This document shows positions 1-13,300 of a stretch of DNA of 64,000 nt, piece by piece; positions within the stretch are counted from its first letter, which is position 1; the number at the start of each line of letters is the position of its first letter. The DNA lies in NCBI GenBank assembly GCA_029582155.1, contig CM055895.1, positions 51,426,250 to 51,490,249 of the forward strand, given 5' to 3'. The notes beneath the pieces are model-generated. The model saw nothing but the letters and a program-made list of their open reading frames with translations. It was not told where the DNA came from and searched no databases. A program made the translations under genes and the position numbers. Origin of the DNA: Panopea generosa (Eukaryota > Mollusca > Bivalvia > Adapedonta > Hiatellidae).

Positions 1-80
1 ACTGAGATCTGAAGTTCTGGCATACTGGATAATGATATCAACATAAATACTGTTTCTACAGACTAATAATTATTTAGATT

Positions 81-376
81 TAGAACAGTTCTCAAATGGC
101 AAGTTCAAGAACTATAATTGTGGATCAAGAACTGTTATCGGGGGTTCAAGAACTTTTACTGTGTTTCAAGAATTGCATGTGAACCAAAGTTCTAGAACTG
201 AACAAGTTCAAGAACTCAAATTCAAGAACTGCACAGGTACATGAACATAAGTTCTAGAACCGAGAGAGTTTAAAACTCAAGTTCAAGAACTGAACTTGAG
301 TTCTTGAACTTGAAAGCCAGTTTTAGAACTGTTCTTGAAGTTCAAGAACAGTTCAAGGACAGTTACTTCTTGAACT
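81..376. repeat. Cluster of short palindromic TTCnnGAA motifs
   Basis: About eleven copies of TTCAAGAA, TTCTAGAA or TTCTTGAA lie within 300 bp, several inside the 10-mers GTTCAAGAAC and GTTCTAGAAC. Spacing is irregular, so this is not a clean tandem repeat. The motif matches the paired half-site of heat-shock elements, but spacing between neighbouring pairs is rarely the required two bases. It lies left of the last visible FBXW10-like exon and so is probably in the next intron. A regulatory role is not shown. Confidence 0.6.
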
Positions 377-1027
377 TTTTTCACCAGAATAAAATTCTGG
401 CGCTGTGACATTGGAACCATCTATGACATAACATATAAATATAAGTTTTATGACGTAAATTAGATATTTTAACATCTTAAAAGCGATCATTGACAAAATT
501 ATAATTATGAATTAAGTTAAAACAATGAATTAATGTGTTTGGTATGCAAGCAATAGAATCATTAATGTTTTTTTTTTCATTTCAGATGGAAATTCTGTCC
601 CTTTGGATAACTGAAACTCCGCTCGCCAAAACAGTTACCTCCAATTCAAACCTATGTAAGCTTCTAATGGCACGTTTCTAGATTACTGACATCCTCAATT
701 TTATGTTTAATTTCCTTTTCAGTATATTCAGGTTTGGGATAATGTTTTTTGCCATGAAGTGTTTTCGGAAACTGAATATTTTGCTTTAAATTTTAAAAGA
801 TACTTCTCCAACATTTGGAATTTGGTTAATTAAAGAACAAAATTAATGATATTTATGTCCAACTTTGTCTGTGCTATATGTATTTCTATGGCACCAATAA
901 CAGATACCAGTTAGTAGTGTTTCTGTTGTTTTTTACTGAAGATCATATAGAGATTAATACACTGAAACAATCATTATAACCGTGATGACTGCACTACCAT
1001 GAGGCCATCGTTACACTTATTACTTAC

Positions 1028-1263
1028 TGATCACAGAGTACAAGGACATTGTAGGGTCCACAGTACACGTTTCTTTCCTCCATGATGACGTTGCGTGTGG
1101 ATATTCCGCTGAATGCCGTCGCGAAGCTGACCTCACTTTTGAATGTAGTCTTGATGACAGCATCTTCAGTTTTGATCACATGACCTGATCTATGATCAAT
1201 ATTAGGTACCAGCACATCTACATCTTTAGCATAAACTGGATTGGCTCCCTGTGCTGAAGCTCC
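1028..1263 (-). CDS. FBXW10: FBXW10-like, exon 3 (linker before WD40 repeats)
   Basis: Preceded by a strong acceptor (eight T, then GTAG) at 1267-1264 and followed by donor GTAAGTAA at 1027. It encodes 78 codons plus two bases, beginning GASAQGANPVYAKDVDVLVP and ending MEERNVYCGPYNVLVLCD. Vertebrate FBXW10 has the same segment directly after the F-box exon: a G-x5-NP/SP-YA-K stretch and then an EERNV-CG-YNV motif before the first WD repeat. The exon starts in phase 0, matching the F-box exon, and ends in phase 2, so another exon must follow to the left of position 1. Similarity is from memory of the family, not from an alignment. Confidence 0.88.
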
Positions 1264-1600
1264 CTACAAAAAAAATACAGTAAAGTTAGATCAGATGAAT
1301 TTATCTAAGCAATTTTAATAAAGATGAGGAAATCCCATCTGAGGGTAAAAAGTGTATGAACTCAATCATTACAGTAATTAAACATACATACAAGTTATGC
1401 TGACTTCTTAGAATGCACATAATACATTGTATACTGAACAAAACAGCTGACTCGTCACCTGACATTTCATACACCAACATTTTATGTATTTTCTCAAAAA
1501 GTATATAAAAAAATTCCTTGGAATTTGGACTTGAACTAGAAAGAACATTTTGATAAGGTAAAAATACACATTAATTGTCTGTATATGTTGTATACATATT

Positions 1601-1866
1601 TTAACCCTTTACTCCAAAGATACACGTTTTCCTGCACCAATCACAGAAGGCTTTTGAAAACAGTGCAGGAAGAGTTCAGATTGCTCGTTACGAGCAATCT
1701 GAAAATTTCCTGCGCTGTTTTCCATTCTGTCAGTTAATATAAACATAATTCACTTAATAATTCAAAAGCCTTCTATATTAGGAGTCGAAAGGCGTCTATA
1801 TTAGAGGTGTCGAAAGGCGTCTATATTAGAGGTGTCGAAAGGCGTCTATATGAAGTAATGGGTTAA
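1601..1866 (+). mobile_element. TTAA-flanked MITE, copy 1 (piggyBac-like ends)
   Basis: Starts TTAACCCTTTACTCCA and ends AGTAATGGGTTAA, so TTAA plus CCC/GGG ends form terminal inverted repeats, the arrangement used by piggyBac-type elements. Inside is a long hairpin (1656-1732) around CAGATTGCTCG/CGAGCAATCTG. This is followed by short direct repeats of a GGTGTCGAAAGGCGTCTATATTA unit. There is no coding capacity. Related copies lie at 16001, 30888 (reverse) and 53602. Confidence 0.82.
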
Positions 1867-1977
1867 CAGAGCTACTCCATATTTTGATAATTGATATGTG
1901 AAATACAAAAGTGGCAGGTTAGCTTTTTCGTCCAGTATAAATACTCATCTTCATAATATAACAAAGCATTTACTTAC

Positions 1978-2424
1978 AATGGGTTTGACAGAAAACTGGA
2001 CCTTCTTATTATTTCCATCTACATCAATTTTTGGCAAGTTCAAATTTAAATTTAAATTCGGCATTGTTATATCTAAAATATCCATGTCCTTTTCCTTCAT
2101 TAGATCTAACACTTCTTCCTCATCACCATCATCTAAAACATCATCATCTAATCCATCTTCCTCAGTACATTTATTAATCTTATTATCCTCTTCAGCCTTC
2201 TCAGCTTCAGTCTTAAACAGTTCACTGTGGAACTTCTCGTAGTCTACAGCCTCAAGTGCACTGTGTTCATGTATTACGTGTAAAACTTTGTTGTTAAACT
2301 CTCGATATTTCATGTTCATTTCTATTTTCACCAGTTTCAGCATGGAAGCCACATCCCAGGAATGCTTCTCCGCAAGCTCATAATTGTCCATCAGTTTAAT
2401 CCCATTAAGCGGATACACAGCCAT
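1978..2424 (-). CDS. Possible alternative first (or poison) exon of the FBXW10-like gene
   Basis: An open block of 149 codons starts at ATG 2424-2422 and ends in a perfect donor, ATT then GTAAGTAAA, at 1978/1977 in phase 0, the phase needed by exon 1263-1028. An in-frame TAA at 2454-2452 precedes the ATG. The protein has a helical-looking first 85 residues and an acidic stretch (EEDGLDDDVLDDGDEEEVLD). A Leu/Asn-rich tail follows, containing NLNLNLNLPKIDVDG. No known domain is recognised. The only plausible acceptors upstream (before 2450, or after AAAAG) are in the wrong phase for the F-box exon, and using them would give an early stop. Vertebrate FBXW10 as I recall it has no equivalent segment. 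It may be an alternative start, a poison exon, or chance. Confidence 0.45.
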
Positions 2425-2454
2425 GTTTATTTCAGTTTCTTTTGCACAGTCTTA

Positions 2455-3252
2455 AATTTTTATCAAAGTTTATATCATGTACTAGTAACCTTTAGAAGGC
2501 TTTAAAAGTTGGGCACCTTAAAGTTCTTTTCAGCTAAACTTCTATTGATAACATATTTTAAATCCTTTACAAATTTGTAACAGTGTCCTTCAGATTTCAA
2601 ACAAGTATAAAATATAATGATCAAACTTAAATGATACAAATTTTAAACTAAACAATTTTTTTTCTTTTTAAATTGCACAAGTAATAGTGACAGACTTTTT
2701 TTATCTGAAAACATAATGTTTAAAGTCCCATAAATATTTTGTGTCATATAATTAAACCGTCAAAAGTTCGAAAGAATTTCTGCAACAATTGCTCACAACA
2801 TTGCCAATACATAGCCTCGCCAACAATTTCTATTCAAATCTATACGAGACTATACATGATGAAAATATGCTATGACGATTACAAATTTGAAACATTATTG
2901 AAACATGATTAAATAAAGATATCTCCAATATCTCGAGTCATTTCATATCTCAATAGGAGGCTTTGTTTTAGAGTACCACATTCATATCAATTCATATCAT
3001 TTATTGCGTTGAATCAAGTATAGAGGTTAATTTGAAAGATAACAGAATTATTAGCTTAGTTTTTTGTTTAATCATTTCAAATATCGCAAAGTGGTAGTTC
3101 AATGCTATTTACTGATTATACAACTGGATTATCTTCAATTGTGCTGACTGGAGGCATTGTGTGGAAATCAAATATACATGTCATCGCGTACTTCACATAA
3201 ATAAATATTTATATAAAGTTGTTTGTAAAATATTGTGGGGTTATTTTAAAAA
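2455..3252. other. Intronic DNA, nothing recognised
   Basis: AT-rich sequence inside the second FBXW10-like intron with no repeat family, exon or RNA gene that I can support. Confidence 0.5.
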
Positions 3253-5410
3253 TGTCTGTTTGAGCACTAATCTGCCATCAATGTTATCCTGACTGCTGGC
3301 CATCAACATTATCATGACTGTTTATGCACTAACCTGCCATCAACATTATCAGACTGTTTGTGTACTAACCTGCCATCAACATTATCGTGACTGTTTGTGC
3401 ACTAACCTGCCATCAACATTTTCATAATCACTTGTGCACTAACCTGCCATCAACATTATCATGACTGTTTCTGCACTAACCTGCCATCAACATTATCATG
3501 ACTGTTTGTGCACTAACCTGACATCAACATTATCATGACTGTTTGTGCAATAACCTGCAATCAACATTATCATGACTGTTTGTGCACTAACCTGCCATCA
3601 ACATTTTCATGACTGTTTGTGCACTAACCTGCCATCAACATTTTCATAACCACTTGTGCACTAATCTGCCATCAACATTATCATGACTGTGCACTAACCT
3701 GCCATCAACATTATCATGATTGTTTGTGCACTAACCTGCCTTCAACATTATCATTATTATTTGGTGCACTAACCTGCCAACAACATATTCATGACCGTTT
3801 GTGCACTAACCTGCCATCAACATTATCATGACTGTTTGTGCATTAACCTGCCATCAACATTATCATGACTGTTTGTGCACTAACCTGCCATCAATGTTAG
3901 CATGATTGTTTATGCATTAACCTGCCATCAACATTAGCATGACTGTTTGTGTATTAGCCTGCCATCAACATTATCATGACTATTTGTGCAGTAACCTGCC
4001 ATCAACATTATCATGATCATTTGTGCACTAAACTGCCATAAATGTTATAATCACTTTTGGTGCACTAACATTCCATCAATATTATTATGACTGTTTGTAC
4101 ACTAACTTTCAATCAATATTATCATGACAGTTTGTGCACTTACCTGCCATCAACATTATCATGACCATGTGTGCATTAACCTGCCATCAACATTATCATT
4201 ATGATTTGTGCACTTACCTGCCATCAATGTTAAAATCACTTTCTGTGCACTAACATACCATCAATATTATCATGACTGTTTGTGCACTAACCTGCCATTA
4301 ACCTTATCAGACTGTTTGTGCACTAACCTGCCATCAATATAACCATGACTGTTTATGCATAACCTACCATCAACATTAGCATGATTGTTTGTACACTAAC
4401 CTGCCATAAATATTATCATGACTGTTTATGCACTAACCTGCCATCAACATTATTTTGACTGTTGAACACTAACCTGCCATCAACATTATAATGACAGTTT
4501 GTATGTTAACCTATTACCAACATTATCATGACTGTGAACTAACCTATCATCAACATTATCATGACTGTGTACTAACCTGCCATCAACATTATCACGACAG
4601 TTTGTACACTAACCTACCATCAACATTACCATGAATGTACACTAATCTGCCATCAACATTATCATGACTGTACACTAACCTGCCACCAACACTATGACTG
4701 AAAACTTACCTGCCATCAACATTATCATGACTATGCACTAACCTGCCATCAACATTATTATGACTGTGCACTTATCTGCCATGATCATTATCATGATTGT
4801 ACACTAACCTGCCACCTACATTATCATGACCGTTTGGGCACTTACCTGTAATCAACATTATCATAACCATTTGTGCACTAACCTGCCATCAACATTATCA
4901 TGACTGTGCACTAACCTGCCATCAACATTATCATGAGTGTACACTTACCTGCCACCAACATTATCATGACTGTTTGTGCACTAACCTGTCATCAACATTA
5001 TTATGACCATTTGTGCACTAACCTGCCATCAACATTATCATGATCGTTTGTGCACTTACCTGCCATCAACTTTACCATGATCGTTTCTGCACTAACCTGC
5101 CACTTACATTATCATGACTATTTGTACACTAACCTGCCATCAACATTATCATGATAGTTTGTACATTAACCTATCATCAACATTATCATGACTGTGCACT
5201 AACCTGTCATCAACATCATCATGACTGAACACAAACCTGCCATCAACATTTTCATGACAGTTTGTACACTAACCTACCATCAACATTATCAGTATTGTTT
5301 GTACACTAACCTGCAATCAATATCCTCATCAATGTGTGTGCACTAACCTGCCATCAATATTATCACTACTGTTTTAGCACAAACCTACTACTCAGAATCA
5401 ATATTATGAT
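3253..5410. repeat. 37-bp minisatellite, about 58 units
   Basis: Long tandem array of a 37-bp unit containing GCACTAACCTGCCATCAACA followed by TTATCATGACTGTTTGT. Shorter 33-bp variants lacking a TTTG step alternate in the right half. Divergence between units is moderate. Read on the minus strand, the sense of the host gene, nearly every unit contains CAGGTTAGT, a close match to a 5' splice site. Confidence 0.95.
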
Positions 5411-6204
<794 letters not shown>

Positions 6205-6207
<3 letters not shown>

Positions 6208-7229
6208 GTTAGGACTGGATATATAAAGTGATAGAGACAGTTTCAACAGTTTTCATTTTCAATGCAAATACTTATGAATCTAAATAATAATTGTAAAATG
6301 TATCATGCTCATGCATTTTCTTAAAAGGAGCAAAACAGTCGGCTTGATTAATTCCATTGTTGACATATATTATTTCACTATACATATTGAACCATCACAT
6401 ATTTTGTCTACGAGACTGAAAGTTACTTAACAGTGCAAGAAAATGAACAAATGTAAGAAACATAACCTATCCACCAACTACTTACATTTAAAATACCAGT
6501 TATCTCCCTTTTACCAGACTATCAATTCAGTGTCTGTGACACGAAGGCATAAAAAAGATGTAAAGATCAGAATGACAAGACGTCAATAGATAACCATAAA
6601 ATTCAAATTAAACTATAGTGAAACTGCTTTAACTCGAGGCTGACTCAGATGATCAAAAATGCTGGAATTTCATAATGTTTCAGATATTTTTTGGGAAAGT
6701 TGATTTTAAAACAATTTTGAAGACCAACTCTGTTAAAGTAGATCTAATCTTTTTTTTTTTGTTGCATATATTTGAAATAGTGCTTGTTTTCATTCATTTT
6801 CCATTTTTTTTTATCATAACTGTGCACCTTGAAAAACAAAACACTCTCATGAAAGTCTCAATGATAACAAACGTGGTAAATATGCAATTGTAATAATTCA
6901 AAAATTTACAGCGATGATGGCTGAAAATTACTTTAATTAAAGGGCAAAATAAAAAACTAAGGGCCTACTGATCAAGAACCTAAATCAACAAAATGGATCA
7001 AACGAAAGTATAACCAGGAAAATATATGATCATTTTCAAATTTCAAACCAATTTACAGAATCCTTGAGATTAAAAAAGTATTTTATATGAAAATTATGTT
7101 GAAGGAATCGTTATGGTAACAGTGATTTCAAGTTTTTTAAAGCTTGAATTATCGCAGGATAAATAAATTTATAATCTGAAACCAGAATTGTAAGAATAAA
7201 TATTGACTGAGAATGTGTGTTAGTCCTCT
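6205..7229. other. Intronic DNA, nothing recognised
   Basis: AT-rich DNA without a recognisable repeat or exon. Confidence 0.4.
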
Positions 7230-7680
7230 TAGCATGAATGAATGAATGAATGAATAGGGTTTTATGGCATACCAACACATTATAGGTTATTGGACGCCAA
7301 CAGGAAGGAAGATTCCAGGTTCACTCTACATGTACAAAAACAACAAATTAACATACAGATTTAAAAAAAATAAATCAACAAATGAATATGCAGAATGAAC
7401 CTAGAACCTTGATACCTGCAGAACTGCAGAGTTTCAGCAAATTCTATCGTATTACTCAATTTGTTGCTTCTTACGACATTCATAAGCCACAGTGATCCTA
7501 TTTTTGCCATCACTCATGGCTCCCTGGAACCACACAGGGGTTGATAATTTAACCACAATAGTGAACAGGACAAAAAATGATAAAATGAACATGACACCCA
7601 TTCGGAGGATTCCTACCCCTCTGCAGAGATTTACAGTGATTCTATTCTTAGGCGGAACCACACGGGCTTCTTAGCATGAG
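7230..7680. repeat. Dispersed repeat, copy A (starts with GAAT microsatellite)
   Basis: A (TGAA)n run at 7235-7255 is followed by about 420 bp whose right part (7381-7660) matches the reverse complement of 50330-50640 closely. Shared blocks include GATACCTGCAGAACT, CACACAGGGGTTGATAATTTA and CCTACCCCTCTGCAGAGAT. In the minus direction both copies read a short hydrophobic peptide beginning KNRITV(N/D)LCRGVG and containing STPVWF. The element class is not recognised. Confidence 0.65.
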
Positions 7681-9849
7681 GCTCGCACATTTTTTTTACA
7701 CTTACTGTGCATTTATTATAAGCAAAATGGTCGCAGTTGTTTTTGTGAAAAAAAATTTTTTTTCAGCAGAATGAAGTTATTTATAGGAAAACGGAATACA
7801 TTACTTTTTTGAATGAAGGTAAAATGATAAATTAGATATACAACTGATTTTGTTTTTTGGGGGCAATTTAAATACCAGTGTAAGTCTATACTATACTGTG
7901 TATGTTGCAGATTCATTTACAGAATGTCACAAACACATATAATATATTGAAAATAACACTCTGAGATTTAAGATCACAACTTTGAAATTTTATTAAAAAC
8001 TATAAAAGATATTAGTTTATATAATTTCTTATAATTTAACAGCCAAAATTAACCATCAAAGCATTCTTTTTACTATATGACTTTTTTACATTTAATATGC
8101 TTAGTTATTTATAAAAAAATCCCATTAATTAAATACAGGTACTGTAAAATAATATGAATAGTAATTTAAAAATCATTTGAAAAGTTATACACAATTATAT
8201 ACTAAACAAAGTAGATATATAGCCATTGCCTACTTGAAAATGTCGCGATAGAGTAAAGAAACCATATTATGTTAAATAACAGTTTACCACTTAAGACAAT
8301 ATAAAAGCTACAGCACAAACATTGCATAAACTATATAATATAAAACAACCTGCAATATAACATGTCACCAAATTATCTATAAAAAAAACCATAATATTGA
8401 ATGAACTACCCATAGTTTATTTTAACTGTACCTGAATCATTCCATGGCCAAAACTATCGCCCTTTATCAAATGTATAAAAATACAAGCATATATAAATCT
8501 GCAAACTTATATACGTATCATTATAAGTTTATTATATGTAGATATTACAGTGTATGACATTGTAAAGTCGGTCATTTTTTCCAAGTCATTCTTAGGTAAA
8601 AACTAGATGGTTGTTTTTGTACAAAAAACATAAACCAGTATGTGCAAATAATTTGTAAAATCCCTCAAAAGGTTAAAAAGATATGGAGTGGACAGGAAAT
8701 ACTGTGAGTGCTAATTTGACCAATTTGACCTCTCAATATGACCTTGACCTTCAACTAACATGGATGGAAGTTGTGCCTTGCACATTGTCTCAACATGGCA
8801 AGTTATTTAAAAATCTCTAAAGATGTGTTAAATATATATGATGCAGACGTGAAATAATGCTTATTTGATATTTAACCTTTAACAACCTTGACTTTGAACC
8901 TTCAAGCTTGCTTTACAAATTTTTTTTTTCTTAATCAAGAACACCTTTAATCTTTTGATTTGATTCACATTCACAACATATTAATATGCCGAATTAATTA
9001 TACAAACAATATTACATACATGTAGCATTCAAAAATTTATAGCCTGTGGCACAAGTAAACACAAATTACATAATGCTGTGACAAGCTGTGTGAATAAAAT
9101 ATTGTTTAGAACTTAGTTTAGGAGGACATTAAATCAGATACATGTTTTTTCTCTCTCAGTATTCTCATGTTTCTGGCAACTTGAAGATATCATTTATCAC
9201 TCATCCGCAGTGCCAACTAAGTTCCATTTACGTGTAACTATGTACAATGTATCTTGTTTCAATACCCATTATGTAAAAGAAATAAAGTTTATATAATATA
9301 AATGAAATTGCAATAAAGACTATTGTCAAAAAATTACTGAACATCATAAATATCCTTAAACATAATTTTACTTCAACTCAACTGTCACAAAGAAATATTG
9401 ATGTATGTGTACAATTTCCCCTCCTAATGCCATTCATGTCTCACTCTCAATTGTCTGCTTCATTAATATTATAAGGGTTTATTAGAAAATATTGAAATAT
9501 TTTCAAAAGAACGTATTGAAAATTGTCCATGAAGCTTTAAACTATACATAGATTTTAATAAAGCATGTTAAATTATAGCAAACCTGTCCACCAAAAACTG
9601 TTAGCAATGAATGCAGCTAGTTGAAATTATGCATAATATTTTATTCAGAAGAATACTGAGACTCTTGCTTAATTTAATAAACAGAATTCCACATTGTTCA
9701 GCTGGGTAATTTAATGTTTCAGTTCAATTATTTATGATTTTCTAATAAAATGAATGTTAAGCGAACTGAAGTTTAGTTCAGTTCAACATCATGTGTATTG
9801 CAGTAACTTGGCTGCAATAATTACATTATTTTTTAATCCTTTCAACATT
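7681..9849. other. Intronic DNA, mostly unannotatable
   Basis: AT-rich. Around 8705-8910 there is a diverged module containing TGACCTTGACCTT, the reverse complement of the AAGGTCAAGGTCA blocks at 45-46 kb. No exon or RNA gene is seen. Confidence 0.45.
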
Positions 9850-9854
9850 CAGGC

Positions 9855-10085
9855 ATATTTTGGTCTATATTTGCCTTGGGGGCTAACAAACGATCAGTTG
9901 TAACTTACCCCACTCTTTCCTGGGATCCTGGAAGGTTAACCAGTACTCAAGCACACCCATCAATGCAACTTATTGATAATTTTCACTCTTGAATCATCGT
10001 TAGGAAATGAATGACAATAAGAAGCAATGTCATAAATCAATCATCATTGAGACTGTGACTGGGTGGGGATTCAAACTCACAACCC
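9855..10085 (-). mobile_element. tRNA-derived SINE family 1, head truncated
   Basis: On the minus strand it runs from a box B-like GTTTGAATCCCCACC through the shared body (GATTGATTTATGACATTGCTT and GGTTAACCTTCCAGGATCCC) to the tail near GTTAGCCCCC. The tRNA head beyond box B is missing, and family 2 sequence begins immediately at about 10086. Confidence 0.75.
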
Positions 10086-10330
10086 CTGGACAGAAAGATG
10101 TTGTCTATTTGAGACAGATTTCTAAGCACTGTCACACTGCAGTATCATGCCACATACACATGGTACGATACCCAACCCAGTCATGTTAATCGTGGATGCC
10201 AGACCAACCAGACCTAGAACTATCCTCTACATGAGGAATCTTCTTGTACCATTTTTCAAGTCTTTGATATGACCCGACCGGGGATCAAACCATTGACCTT
10301 CCACATGCCAGGCTTTTCAAGCTGAATTAA
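10086..10330 (-). mobile_element. tRNA-derived SINE family 2, partial
   Basis: Matches 20225-20480: TGAGACAG...TTCTAAGC, the GTATCATGCC and CATGGTA(C/T)GATACCC blocks, and a box B region, GACCGGGGATCAAACCATTGA on plus. It joins family 1 directly at its left. A tRNA-like box A end is not clear here. Confidence 0.7.
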
Positions 10331-13300
10331 GCCTTTTATTTGGGAAATATTTTAGTAAAAGTCTGAGTTTTTTCTTCAAAACCTTTATTTATTTAACAGT
10401 TTAAACTTATTGATTTTGTGTAATAAATTTCAAAAAAAAAACATACCATTAAAACTTTATCAGTACACAGCTGAGGACAGATTGGAACATTTAGTCACAG
10501 GCACGTATTGTACTTTATAATTGCACAAAATTGTGTAGACTAGAATGCTAATTTCCAATATGTATTTATATAAGTTCAAACAGCAATCTGCCTGCATTAA
10601 CATTACATTACATTTCTTGAAAGTAGATAGCTATATATTAAAATACAATTACAGCCATAGTGCTATAATAAAGGTGTATTGCAGATTTTTTTTGATTGTC
10701 AGATTTAATTTTGCAACTTAATTAAAGTTTTTCTGGTGTAATAGTTTAATTGAAATTGAACAAGCTCAAACTCCTTTGTATATTTTTCAGGTATATATTT
10801 AAGAAAACAACCTTTGGCTGTGGCAGGGACATTTGTATAAAATAGTCATTAAGCAATGTCAGGTATAGGTAAATGTGTGATCTGCAAATATTTAATTATA
10901 ATTTATGGGCAGTTAATGGAAACTAAGCACAAACTGATTGCTTAGTTAGATTTTGATCAGGGATTGTTTATGTAACACATTCACAGTTATAATGGTTGTA
11001 TCAAATCGTTGTCAGAGCTTACCCAATATTATCAGACCTTTTAAGTCCATAATAAAAGATACTATTTACACTATCGGCTGTATGTTTAGCAAATAACTGT
11101 GACAAAAACAAACTTCATGGGGAGAATATGGCTTATTTAACTGCAGCTTATTCTTGACAAAAAACTTGAAGACTGAATTTGTTACATAGATTTCTTAATC
11201 AATTTGATCAAATTCAAAACAAAGTAGATTCTAAAGTATCACAATTAAGTTGCAACATCACGGATAAAAAAATATCATAAATTAGATTTTGCGTCAAATT
11301 CAATTCATGCATGTTAATTCTTAACCAAAACCATAACTTAGACACTCTGTAAAATTAATTACATGTATAATTATAATCCTTGACCAAATTCATAAATTAT
11401 GATATTAAATTTCATGATCTATATATATGGTACATTATTAATGTTAATACACAGCTAAATTGTTATTTACACCAAATATTCATGTAAAATTTAAACTCAA
11501 AAATTAAATTAGATTCTGAATAAAATTCAATAATCAGCTTGACTAAATGTGATCAAAATCATAAATGTCATTAATATCTGAACCAAGGACTTGTATGGAA
11601 GGATAGGAAACTTGCATCTCCTGACTAAATGTTGATGAAACAGCACACAAAGGATTCATAATTTGAAAATTAATCATTCATGATTCACAGGCAGCTGATT
11701 TATTGTACATAAACTGAAAGTTGTAAGTAATCTTAGATGTTTAAACATGTTTTGATCATGCAAAATGATCTTGAATTAAAGAGGTTTGAAAAAAAAATTA
11801 TCGTAATTTGTCATAATATTTTAGCTGCAGTGTACAAATTTTGTAATCAGATTCAATTCAACAATTTTAAACACAAATTTCTGGAAATTGTATTGTTTTA
11901 ATGACAATTTCATTCTGCAGTGTAAGAAGTTTGATCTGTGTTCCTGAGATGAATTGCAGTTAAGAGATTTTGCATGAATATGGTAGCATTCGCAAAATAT
12001 CAATCAACTGCCTTTCCTTTGCTATATAATTCCTTGTCTGAACTTAAAACTATTTAGTCTTCACCAAAATACTTAAAAGCTTGGTTCTTGATGAAAAGTA
12101 AATACCTGGGACTGGTTTCACTAAACATCTCAAGCTGAGATTTTCCTCATCTCAAAATTGTCAATTTCTGTAAAGCCTTACTCCAACTCATTACAGGATA
12201 ACACAGTCAGTATAATGTAGGCACACATATTTAAATTACTCATTGGTAAAGGATATAAAGCAAAATTGCCAATGTATTATGAAGTTACAATACAATGTAT
12301 TTCAAAAATTTGAGTTAAGGAAAATCTCAAGTTGTTATGTTTTGCAAAACTGAGGCCATGCAAGGCCAAAGTTTCACTAAACATTTAAACTTTTATGAAA
12401 ACAAATGGTCAGGGCAGAATGAAAATTAGGGGGCGGGCGGGGATGAAAATCTAGCAATTAATTTATTATGGCCTTACAAAAAAACCTACAGTGAAATTCC
12501 TGACAAGAGTCCAAATTACTTGTTACATACACACTTTTATCTCAAGAATGGTCATTAAGAAGTACATTCAAGTGTGTTACCTATTGCATGCCTTAAAAAA
12601 GATAAAACTCAACTTCCTTATTTGTATTTAATTCAATTAGAACTTCTAAAAATGTCACGATCTTTCAGATCAAACAACAGTTTGACGAGTTGCATTTTAT
12701 TGGTATAATAATTGGGCCACCATGACAAAAAAATATGCATCAAGAGTGCCATTGTGTCTAACAAAAAGAAAGACAATATGCCAAAATGAGTTCTATTATT
12801 AGACATAACACATCAATAACACGACACTGTTTTCCCTCCACTTAAAAGGGAACTATAAAATCGGCTAAAAAATCAGCTAACAACAAGGACTTGATATTCC
12901 TTGTTCATAATATGCAAACAACAATCAGGTTGTTGAAGAAATATGATTTATCATGTTGAAGCTGTATAACTGCAGGACCAGTCATATCTAACAGCATTTA
13001 ATAGAGAAAAAATATTACAAGCTGTTTCTTGATCATAATCAGAACAACGACACTGCTATATCTTTCCCGAGACTCAGGGAATGTACCAGGCTGTTTGGCC
13101 TATTGAACAGGGACAAAATTAGCCAAATAAAAATATAATGCAATTAAATGCACATTTAACTATAGAATCTTGTTCGAGTAAGATAACAAAGGAAAACATC
13201 AATACATTTACAATATTTTACTTGATTATTTACTTCAACGCTAAGTAAATTGTATATTTTTCTTTCCAGAATAATCTTGTGACGTAAGTGCACTCCAACT

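Noticed and set aside
586-655. Plus-strand exon with a strong acceptor (poly-T, CATTTCAG|ATGG) and donor (CTAT|GTAAGC), encoding MEILSLWITETPLAKTVTSN
   Set aside because: Splice-like signals only; no recognised protein, no partner exon, and it lies antisense to the FBXW10-like gene.
3253-5410. CRISPR-like repeat array
   Set aside because: Units are contiguous with no unique spacers; the context is an animal gene intron, so it is a minisatellite.
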